From an uncultured Coriobacteriaceae bacterium (GTDB lineage Bacteria > Actinomycetota > Coriobacteriia > Coriobacteriales > Atopobiaceae), in the NCBI GenBank assembly GCA_900549525.1, contig UWSJ01000055.1, positions 1-12,914 of the forward strand: 12,914 bases of DNA. The letters run 5' to 3'. Position numbers and translations under genes: made by a program. Shown piece by piece: positions 5,532 to 12,914 of the stretch (positions are counted from its first letter, which is position 1; each line of letters starts with the position of its first letter). A model generated the notes under the pieces. That model had not been told where the DNA came from and did no database searches. It worked only from the letters and a program-made list of their open reading frames with translations.

Positions 5532-6259
5532 CGTGCCTCTCCCCTTTCGCGCGAGATTGCCGCCTTGACGATGGCGGCGCCCTCGCAGGTGTAGACGACG
5601 GCAGTGATGATCGAGCAGACGCATCCCGCATAGACGAACAGCAGGCCCACGGGGCCGGGAACTGCGTTGAGGCCGGGGAGCCAGGAGGCCTGCGTGACCC
5701 CAAGCCCCTCGATGACGGGAAGCCCGAGCAAGAGGTCGCAGAACCCGAACATGAGCAGGGCCGTCGTGACCTTGCCGATGTAGACAACGTCGACCGGACG
5801 CTTGCGGTAGCGGCGCACGACAAGCGCGCCGCAGAAGAGATAGCAGTCACGGCCGATGACGAGCAGCGCGCACCAGAGTGGCAGCTCCCCTACCACCACG
5901 AGCCCAAGGACGCCCGTGAAGAGAAGCACGCGGTCGCAGATGGGGTCGAGCACCTTTCCAAACCAGCTCACCGTCTGGGTACGGCGGGCAATCTGCCCGT
6001 CCATCCAGTCGGTGCACGCAGCGATGGCGTAGATGGTGATGGAGAGCGGCCGACTGGCGTGCGTCACGAAGAGCACGAGAAACACGACGGTGAGCAGCAG
6101 CCGGGCCGTCGTGATGACATTGGCTACGGTGAGTATCTGGCTCGACGGGTTGTCGGGGCTCCCCAGCGGGGCCTTGACGTCCGTCTCGAAGCCCTGCCTG
6201 ACCTTGTCCTCTAGCCATTGACGCCACTGACGCACGCGTGATCCGCCTCTCGGTTCCAT
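5528..6259 (-). CDS. pgsA: CDP-alcohol phosphatidyltransferase, probably phosphatidylglycerophosphate synthase
   Basis: Integral membrane enzyme that transfers a phosphatidyl group from CDP-diacylglycerol to an alcohol, most likely sn-glycerol 3-phosphate, the committed step to phosphatidylglycerol. The complete signature D-x2-D-G-x2-A-R-x8-G-x3-D-x3-D is at residues 84-109 (D84, D87, G88, A91, R92, G101, D105, D109), with the metal-binding aspartates intact. Several hydrophobic segments follow from about residue 44 onward. The first 40 residues are a polar, tryptophan- and arginine-rich cytoplasmic extension longer than in typical PgsA. Substrate specificity (glycerol phosphate versus inositol phosphate or another alcohol) is not proven by the motif. 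The start is uncertain: ATG 6259 lacks a good ribosome site and sits right after an inverted repeat. GTG 6235 has GAGAGG 10 bases upstream and is a good alternative giving 235 residues. It is the first gene of the dac-ridA run. Confidence 0.82.
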   Translation of the reverse strand: MEPRGGSRVRQWRQWLEDKVRQGFETDVKAPLGSPDNPSSQILTVANVITTARLLLTVVFLVLFVTHASRPLSITIYAIAACTDWMDGQIARRTQTVSWFGKVLDPICDRVLLFTGVLGLVVVGELPLWCALLVIGRDCYLFCGALVVRRYRKRPVDVVYIGKVTTALLMFGFCDLLLGLPVIEGLGVTQASWLPGLNAVPGPVGLLFVYAGCVCSIITAVVYTCEGAAIVKAAISRERGEAR

Positions 6260-6263
6260 GTCT

Positions 6264-6288
6264 GTCCGCGCAATCCCCGTGCGCGGAC
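6264..6288. promoter_or_regulatory. Inverted repeat directly upstream of the pgsA-like gene
   Basis: GTCCGCGCA (6264-6272) and TGCGCGGAC (6280-6288) are perfect reverse complements around a 7-base loop, ATCCCCG. The element ends 4 bases before ATG 6259, occupying the place where a ribosome site would be. It could be an operator, or a leader hairpin if translation really begins at GTG 6235. A separate perfect 12-base palindrome, CATGGCGCCATG, lies at 6316-6327, just upstream of a -10-like TATCAT (minus strand, 6312-6307). No matching -35 is apparent. Confidence 0.5.
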
Positions 6289-6508
6289 CCGAAGTTCGTC
6301 CAAAGGATGATACCCCATGGCGCCATGCGCGCTTCATGCCTGCACAAAGGTGACGAGAATGTGAGAGTTGGGTTTGCATGGCGCCCGCATACGCACCGCC
6401 TGCCGAGCGGGGCTTCCCTTCCACGATCCCCCGTGCCGGGTTGCGAAGGCGCTCGGCGAGACTTGACGTATCCGGACGCAGAAGCCGGGCCCCGTGAGAG
6501 GGGCAGGT
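6289..6508. other. Intergenic region without a recognisable gene
   Basis: Between the start of the pgsA-like gene and the dehydrogenase remnant I see no coding sequence I can support. Open frames on both strands here are proline-, arginine- and glycine-rich and match no family I know. The region holds the 12-base palindrome at 6316-6327 and a -10-like TATCAT that may belong to the pgsA promoter, plus an isolated TTGACG at 6463-6468 on the plus strand. Confidence 0.5.
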
Positions 6509-6750
6509 ATGAGGTCCGAGAACAAGAGCGTGGTCGTGACCGGTGCGAGCTCGGGCATGGTCACGGGCATTTACCTGACGGGCCCGATATACGCCATGCG
6601 CCATGCCGTCGAGGTCGTGCTCGAGCACGAGACGGCCGGCGCCATCAACGTCGCCCCATTGGTGTTCGGCGGTGCCGTGTCGTCGCCAGCGACGACACGG
6701 CCTTCATCAACGGGGCCAGCATCGTCATCGACGGCGGCGTGAGCTGCATC
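6509..6750 (+). pseudogene. Decayed short-chain dehydrogenase/reductase (SDR) gene
   Basis: Three SDR blocks survive in the right order but far too close together. ATG 6509 (preceded by GAGAGGGGC) opens NKSVVVTGASSGM, the N-terminal nucleotide-binding TGxxxGxG region, already broken because the final glycine is lost. It jumps directly to LTGPIYAMRHAVEVVLEHE, a mid-protein helix normally about 85 residues further on, ending in GAINVA, the remains of the NVAS strand before the catalytic serine. After a frameshift the C-terminal block ASDDTAFINGASIVIDGGV follows in another frame (about 6685-6741). The catalytic Ser-Tyr-Lys segment is absent, and the last block runs on into unrelated sequence without its own stop. 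An intact SDR is about 250 residues, so roughly two thirds is missing. It cannot encode a working enzyme. The original substrate is unknown. Confidence 0.85.
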
Positions 6751-6772
6751 TGGTATCGGGAGAAAAATCTTC

Positions 6773-6801
6773 TTGCATCCCCGTTGGGCGAATGGTATCT
6801 T
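6773..6801 (+). promoter_or_regulatory. Promoter of the tRNA-Pro gene
   Basis: TTGCAT (6773-6778) and TATCTT (6796-6801) are separated by exactly 17 bases. Initiation would fall near 6808, about 23 bases before the mature tRNA 5' end. The promoter occupies sequence just past the last recognisable block of the dead SDR gene. Confidence 0.6.
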
Positions 6802-6830
6802 CTCTTTCGCCGCAAATGAGCGGTGCATAA

Positions 6831-6907
<77 letters not shown>

Positions 6908-6916
6908 GAGCTTAAC

Positions 6917-6953
6917 GAGGTCAGAGGGGTCTCCCGCTGGCCTCTTTCGTTTT
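6917..6953 (+). terminator. Intrinsic terminator after tRNA-Pro
   Basis: GAGGTCAG (6917-6924) pairs with CTGGCCTC (6937-6944), eight pairs with one G-T, around a 12-base loop. TTTCGTTTT (6945-6953) follows. It lies 10 bases past the tRNA CCA end and 33 bases before the ABC exporter start, so it should end the tRNA transcript and may limit read-through into the exporter genes. Confidence 0.75.
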
Positions 6954-6985
6954 ATCGGCACCTTGCGCGAGGACGTGGAGGGCCC

Positions 6986-8707
6986 ATGCTCAAACTCGCG
7001 AGATACCTTTCCGGATACGGGCGTGAATGTGTACTCGCTCCCCTCTTCAAGCTGCTCGAGGCGGCGTTTCAGCTTCTTGTCCCCATTGTCATGGCGAGCG
7101 TCGTGGACAGTGGCATCGCCACCGGGAACCGCGGGCACGTCCTCGTCTGCGCCGTGGCGCTCGTCGTGATGGGCGTCGTGGGCTGGGTCTGCGCGGCCAC
7201 GGCACAGTACTTCAGCGCGAAGCTCGGGGCCGGCTTCGGCACGGCGCTGAGAGACGACCTGTTCCGCCACGTCATGTCCCTCTCTCGCGCCGACGTCGAT
7301 CGCCTTGGCCCCTCCACGCTTGTGACGAGGCTCACCAACGACTCCAACCAGGTGCAGGACGGCGTCAACCTCTTCTTCCGGCTCGTGCTGCGCTGTCCCA
7401 TCGCGGTCTTTGGCGCTTTGGCGGCGGCGTTTGTGGTAGACGGCTGGGAGGGGGCCGTGTTCACGTTCGTGACGGCCCTGGTGCTCCTGCTCGTGTGGGC
7501 CGTCATGCGCGTGGCCGTGCGACGCTACCGCGTCGTGCAGGCGGGGCTCGACGGCATCCTCCTCCGTGTCTCTGAGCAGCTCCAGGGCGTCCGCGTGCTT
7601 CGTGCCTTTGGGCGCGAGAAGGACGAGTGCGCGAGCTTCGATGCGGCCACGGACGGGCTTCGCTCGCTCCAGGTTGCCGTGGGCGACGTGTCGGGCCTTA
7701 TGAACCCGCTTACCTACGTGGCGGTCAACCTCGGGCTCGTTGCCGTCTTGCACGTGGGCGGTATCCGCGTGGACGCGGGCAGGCTCACCCAGGGCGGGGT
7801 CGTGGCCCTCGTCAACTACATGTCCCAGATGCTCGTGGAGCTGCTCAAGTTCGCCAACCTCGTCGTGGTTCTCTCCAAGGCCGAGGCATGCGCGCGCCGC
7901 GTCAACGAGGCGTTCGCCATCAGCCCTGCCATGGAGGACGGGGCTGACGCGGCCGAGGGCCTGACCGGTTCGCTCGAGTTCCGCGACGTGAGCTTCACCT
8001 ATCCCGGCGCCTCCACGCCCTCGCTCTCCCACGTGAGCTTCGCGTGCCGCCCCGGCGCGGCGCTCGGCGTCATCGGCGGCACCGGTTCCGGCAAGTCCAC
8101 CCTCGCCGCGCTTGCCATGCGCTTCTATGACGCAACTTCGGGCGAGGTGCTCGTGGGCGGCAAAGACGTGCGCGGTCTCGAGGCCGTGCGCCTGCACGAG
8201 GTCGTGGGCATCGTCGACCAGAACCCGCGACTGTTCGCGGGCACCATCGCCGAGAACCTTCGCTGGGGCGATCCCGACGCCACAGACGACGAGCTGCGCC
8301 GTGCGGTGCGCATCGCCCAGGCCGAGGACGTCGTTCGTGCCAAGGGCGGCCTCGATGGCGCCATCGAGCAGCTCGGGCGCAACCTCTCCGGCGGCCAGCG
8401 TCAGCGGCTCTCCATCGCCCGCACGCTCGTACGCAATCCGCGCGTGCTCATCCTCGACGACGCAAGCTCGGCGCTCGACCTCGCTACGGACGCACGGCTT
8501 CGGCACGCCCTCTCGACGGAGTGCGCGGGCACGACGCGCGTCGTGATCTCGCAGCGCGTCTCGGCCATCCGGCACGCGGACCTCATCCTCGTGCTCGACC
8601 GCGGCCGCCTCGTGGGTCAGGGCACGCACGAGGAGCTGCTCGGCACGTGCGAGGTGTACCGCGAGATCTGCGCCTCGCAGCTCACGAACGAGGAGGCGGC
8701 CGCATGA
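6986..8707 (+). CDS. ABC exporter half-transporter, degenerate-site subunit (TM287/LmrC-like)
   Basis: Type I ABC exporter: an N-terminal transmembrane domain of about six helices (residues 1-310) fused to a nucleotide-binding domain, 573 residues in all. Walker A GGTGSGKST is at 364-372, the Q-loop is in VDQNP, the signature LSGGQ at 467-471 and Walker B VLILD at 487-491. The catalytic glutamate is replaced by aspartate (D492) and the switch histidine by glutamine (Q523, in ISQRVSAI). Both changes are characteristic of the degenerate ATP site of heterodimeric exporters. The subunit is expected to bind but poorly hydrolyse ATP and to work only with the next gene product, which overlaps it by 4 bases. 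GGAG 5 bases before ATG 6986 fixes the start. The substrate cannot be read from the sequence; drugs, lipids or peptides are all possible. No regulator gene adjoins it. Confidence 0.93.
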   Translation: MLKLARYLSGYGRECVLAPLFKLLEAAFQLLVPIVMASVVDSGIATGNRGHVLVCAVALVVMGVVGWVCAATAQYFSAKLGAGFGTALRDDLFRHVMSLSRADVDRLGPSTLVTRLTNDSNQVQDGVNLFFRLVLRCPIAVFGALAAAFVVDGWEGAVFTFVTALVLLLVWAVMRVAVRRYRVVQAGLDGILLRVSEQLQGVRVLRAFGREKDECASFDAATDGLRSLQVAVGDVSGLMNPLTYVAVNLGLVAVLHVGGIRVDAGRLTQGGVVALVNYMSQMLVELLKFANLVVVLSKAEACARRVNEAFAISPAMEDGADAAEGLTGSLEFRDVSFTYPGASTPSLSHVSFACRPGAALGVIGGTGSGKSTLAALAMRFYDATSGEVLVGGKDVRGLEAVRLHEVVGIVDQNPRLFAGTIAENLRWGDPDATDDELRRAVRIAQAEDVVRAKGGLDGAIEQLGRNLSGGQRQRLSIARTLVRNPRVLILDDASSALDLATDARLRHALSTECAGTTRVVISQRVSAIRHADLILVLDRGRLVGQGTHEELLGTCEVYREICASQLTNEEAAA

Positions 8708-10455
8708 GCTCCCCCACGACAACGAAGCACGCACCCCTCGCGCGCGTGCTGCGCTTCCTCTCCCCTCACGTTCCCGCGCTTCTGGCCTCGCTTCTCCTCG
8801 CGGCAGCCGTCGTCGTGACAACGCTGCTCGTCCCCGTGCTCTCGGGCCGCGCGGTCGACTGCCTCGTGGGGCCGGGCGAGGTAAACGCGGAGGGCCTCGT
8901 GGCCAACCTCCGCCTGCTCGCGCTCGCCGTCATCGCCACGGCCGCCAGCCAGTGGGCCCTGACGGCGCTCACCAACCGCGTGGCCTATGACGTGGTCCGG
9001 GACATGCGCGTGCAGGCCTTCGACAAGCTCCAGCGCCTGCCGCTCTCCTACGTTGACTCGCATCGTCACGGCGACGTGGTGAACCGCATCGTCACCGACG
9101 TCGACCAGTTCTCGAACGGCCTCGTCATGACGTTCCAGCAGTTCTTCACCGGCGTGCTCACCATCGTGCTCACGCTGGCCTTCATGTTCTCCCTGAACGC
9201 CCTTGTGACGCTCGTCGTTGTGTGCGTGACGCCCGTCTCCATCCTCGCGGCGAAGCTCATCGCCGGGCGCGGCTACGCCTACTTCCACGACCAGTCCGCA
9301 CGTCGCGGCGAGCTCACGGGCGTGGTCGAGGAGTACGTGGGCGGCAAGGGAGTTGTGGAGGCCTTCGACGCCCAGGGCATCGCCGAGAGGCGCTTCGAGG
9401 ACGTCGACGCCCGGCTTGCCAAGACGAGCTTCCGGGCCGTCTTCTACTCGTCGCTCATCAACCCCACCACCCGCTTCGTTAACGCGCTCGTCTATGCGGG
9501 CGTGGGGATCTTCGGGGCGCTTGCGGCCATTGACGGGGCGCTCACAGTGGGCGGGCTCACGGCGTTTCTCAGCTATGCCAACCAGTACACGAAGCCCTTC
9601 AACGACATTTCGGAGGTCGTGACCGAGCTCCAGAACTCCCTGGCCTGCGCAGCTCGCCTCTTCGAGCTGCTCGACGAGGCCGAGGAAGTGCCGGACGCCC
9701 CGGGAGCCGTCGAGCTCGCGGACGTGCGCGGCCAGGTGGACATCGACGACGTGAGCTTCTCCTACGTCCCCGACCGCCCCCTCATCGAGGGCTTCACGCT
9801 GCATGCGAGGCCCGGAGAGCGCGTGGCCATCGTGGGGCCCACGGGATGTGGCAAGACCACCCTCATCAACCTGCTCATGCGCTTCTACGACGTCGACGGC
9901 GGCTCGATCCGCGTCGACGGCCACGACGTGCGCGAGGTGACCCGGGCGAGCCTGCGGAAGTCGTGGGGCATGGTGCTTCAGGAGACGTGGGTGAAGAGCG
10001 CGAGCGTACGAGACAACATCGCCCTTGGCAGACCGGACGCGACTGACGAGGAGGTGCGCACGGCCGCTCGTGCGGCGTTTGCCGACGAGTTCATCGAGCG
10101 TCTGCCCGAGGGCTACGACACGGTGCTGGGCGGCGAGGACTCGTCGATCTCGGCCGGGCAGCGCCAGCTGCTCTGTATCGCGCGCGCCATGCTGGCAAAC
10201 GCGCCCATGCTCATCCTTGACGAGGCTACGAGCAACATCGACACTCGAACCGAGGCCAAGGTCCAGGCGGCCTTCGAGCGCCTCATGCGGGGCCGCACGA
10301 GCTTCGTGGTGGCGCACCGCCTCTCGACCGTCCGCGACGCCGACAGGATCGTCGCCATGCGCGACGGGCACGTCGTCGAGGTGGGCACGCACGAGGAGCT
10401 GCTGGCACGCGACGGCTTCTACGCGAGCCTCTACCGAAGCCAGTTTGAGGCCTAG
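8704..10455 (+). CDS. ABC exporter half-transporter, canonical-site subunit (TM288/LmrD-like)
   Basis: Partner of the preceding gene: 583 residues with an N-terminal six-helix transmembrane domain and a C-terminal ATPase. Walker A GPTGCGKTT is at 378-386, Walker B LILDE at 503-507 with the catalytic glutamate E507, and the switch histidine H538 in AHRLSTV; all are intact. The signature is SAGQ (483-486) instead of SGGQ. In asymmetric exporters this altered signature belongs to the degenerate site, which it forms with the Walker motifs of the other subunit. The start is ATG 8704 in an ATGA overlap with the upstream stop, with AGGAGG 7 bases before it, so the two chains should be made in equal amounts. 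An in-frame extension upstream lies antiphase inside the first subunit and is not native. The stop TAG (10453-10455) overlaps the stop of the convergent transporter. Confidence 0.94.
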   Translation: MSSPTTTKHAPLARVLRFLSPHVPALLASLLLAAAVVVTTLLVPVLSGRAVDCLVGPGEVNAEGLVANLRLLALAVIATAASQWALTALTNRVAYDVVRDMRVQAFDKLQRLPLSYVDSHRHGDVVNRIVTDVDQFSNGLVMTFQQFFTGVLTIVLTLAFMFSLNALVTLVVVCVTPVSILAAKLIAGRGYAYFHDQSARRGELTGVVEEYVGGKGVVEAFDAQGIAERRFEDVDARLAKTSFRAVFYSSLINPTTRFVNALVYAGVGIFGALAAIDGALTVGGLTAFLSYANQYTKPFNDISEVVTELQNSLACAARLFELLDEAEEVPDAPGAVELADVRGQVDIDDVSFSYVPDRPLIEGFTLHARPGERVAIVGPTGCGKTTLINLLMRFYDVDGGSIRVDGHDVREVTRASLRKSWGMVLQETWVKSASVRDNIALGRPDATDEEVRTAARAAFADEFIERLPEGYDTVLGGEDSSISAGQRQLLCIARAMLANAPMLILDEATSNIDTRTEAKVQAAFERLMRGRTSFVVAHRLSTVRDADRIVAMRDGHVVEVGTHEELLARDGFYASLYRSQFEA

Positions 10456-11348
10456 AGCTTTGCCTTCTTGCTGCTGGCCAGTACGAGGTCGGCGAGCCTG
10501 GAGACGACGACCCCGGCGGTCACGACGAGTCCTCCCACCACCGAGGCGTCAAGCGAGCCGCCGCGTGCGACCACGTCCACGACAAGGCCGCAGATAACCT
10601 GACCGGCGAAGACCAGCAGCGTGAGCGAGACGGCGGAGAGCCTGGGCACCACGACGTTGTAGGCGGCGATGACACCGACACTCAAGACGCCGCCGGCGTA
10701 GGCCCAGACGGGAAGCGTAGACCCCGCCTCCACAATGCCGGGAAGGGCAGACGGGCTCGTGGTCATAACGGCAACGACGAGCGCGACGGGAAGCGCCGTG
10801 ACGTAGTTGAGCAGCGTCGAAGTGGTGCCGTCGGCGAAGGTGGCAAGCCGTGCGTTGGTCGAGCGCGAGGTCACGATGCAGACGCCGGAGCAAAGCGCGC
10901 AGACGACCGCAAGGCCCGCCGACACCCCACCGCTAAGCATGATGCCAATGCCCACGGCGGCGAAGGCGAGGCTGACGAGAGCCGTGGCGCTTGGACGTCG
11001 GCGCTCGGCCCCGAAAAGCCCCCAGGCGTCGATGGCGAGCGAGCTCACGACCTGCCCGAGCAGCCCAAGTGCCACGACGCTCGTGAGACTCAGGGTGAGA
11101 ATGGCCGCACACTGGAAGATCGTGGTGCCCACGCCAACGACGCCGCCGAGATATACCCAGATGGGACGATGCCCCCAGATGCGACCATGCGGACGGGTCA
11201 GGAAGAAGGGCACGAGTGCGGCGGCACCGCCAATCACGTGGATGACGACGGTTGCAACGAGAGGCCCCAAGGCGCTTGTCAGCCGCCCGTTGATCGACAT
11301 CATTGACGCGAGCAGCACACCGTTGAGAAATCCCAGCAATGAGTACAT
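10452..11348 (-). CDS. DMT-superfamily transporter, YdcZ/DUF606-type tandem fusion
   Basis: Inner-membrane protein of 298 residues with about ten hydrophobic segments. It is two copies of the YdcZ-type (DUF606) unit fused head to tail. Copy one (about residues 1-140) has the typical NGRL motif after the first helix, YLGGVVGVG and GQVVSSLAIDAWGLFG. Copy two (about 150-298) has NARL, YAGGVLSVG and GQVICGLVVDV at matching places. Most YdcZ proteins are single units of about 150 residues acting in pairs, so the fusion should be self-sufficient. Transport substrate unknown. ATG 11348 has GGGAGG 4 bases upstream and lies 16 bases after the ABC-F gene stop, so the two are probably cotranscribed. Its stop shares CTAG (10452-10455) with the convergent exporter gene. 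A start 12 codons further upstream would overlap the ABC-F gene and is less likely. Confidence 0.85.
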   Translation of the reverse strand: MYSLLGFLNGVLLASMMSINGRLTSALGPLVATVVIHVIGGAAALVPFFLTRPHGRIWGHRPIWVYLGGVVGVGTTIFQCAAILTLSLTSVVALGLLGQVVSSLAIDAWGLFGAERRRPSATALVSLAFAAVGIGIMLSGGVSAGLAVVCALCSGVCIVTSRSTNARLATFADGTTSTLLNYVTALPVALVVAVMTTSPSALPGIVEAGSTLPVWAYAGGVLSVGVIAAYNVVVPRLSAVSLTLLVFAGQVICGLVVDVVARGGSLDASVVGGLVVTAGVVVSRLADLVLASSKKAKL

Positions 11349-11364
11349 GGCGCCTCCCGGCAGG

Positions 11365-12914
<1,550 letters not shown>

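Noticed and set aside
8617..10392. A 591-codon minus-strand open frame antisense to the second ABC exporter gene
   Set aside because: Same composition artefact (repetitive His, Glu, Val, Ala content, no domain); the plus-strand gene has every expected ABC motif.

Overview
The window looks like chromosome of a high-GC actinobacterium of the class Coriobacteriia (Olsenella/Collinsella type). The basis is the GC-rich coding sequence, the FHA protein (GarA/OdhI type) paired with an FtsR-type MerR regulator, which is an actinobacterial hallmark, and the general gene style. The genus is inference; no 16S or species marker is in view. Almost everything is ordinary chromosomal housekeeping and transport. 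I see no defence island, prophage, CRISPR array or intact mobile element.

Layout. At the left edge is the last 20 codons of a plus-strand gene resembling the C-terminus of thioredoxin reductase, then a 266-base AT-rich gap holding a compact GC-rich nested inverted repeat. From 6259 down to 330 all genes run on the minus strand. In transcription order they are a CDP-alcohol phosphatidyltransferase (pgsA-like), a D-Ala-D-Ala carboxypeptidase, a RidA-family deaminase, a GarA/OdhI-like FHA protein, a MerR/FtsR-like regulator, adenine phosphoribosyltransferase (apt) and a CLC chloride/proton antiporter with a TrkA-C tail. The first three are coupled by a stop/start overlap and a 10-base gap. The FHA and MerR genes are 10 bases apart. 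Inverted repeats sit in front of pgsA and of the CLC gene.

From 6260 to 6985 lie a non-coding stretch, the debris of a short-chain dehydrogenase gene (three conserved blocks, two large internal losses and a frameshift), and an intact tRNA-Pro(GGG) with a recognisable promoter and a downstream terminator. Two plus-strand ABC exporter half-transporters follow, overlapping by 4 bases. The first has a degenerate ATP site and the second a canonical one, so they should form one asymmetric heterodimeric exporter. Its stop codon overlaps the stop of a convergent minus-strand gene in a shared CTAG. That gene is a fused two-repeat DMT/YdcZ-type transporter, downstream of a Uup-like ABC-F ATPase that runs off the right edge.

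How the genes fit together: the minus-strand block combines envelope synthesis (pgsA, carboxypeptidase), metabolite repair (RidA), a probable Ser/Thr-kinase-controlled metabolic switch (GarA-like), a division-linked regulator (FtsR-like), purine salvage (apt) and ion exchange (CLC). The most interesting points are the conserved phospho-switch motif in the GarA-like protein, the pgsA...garA-merR gene order shared with mycobacteria, and the leader palindromes.
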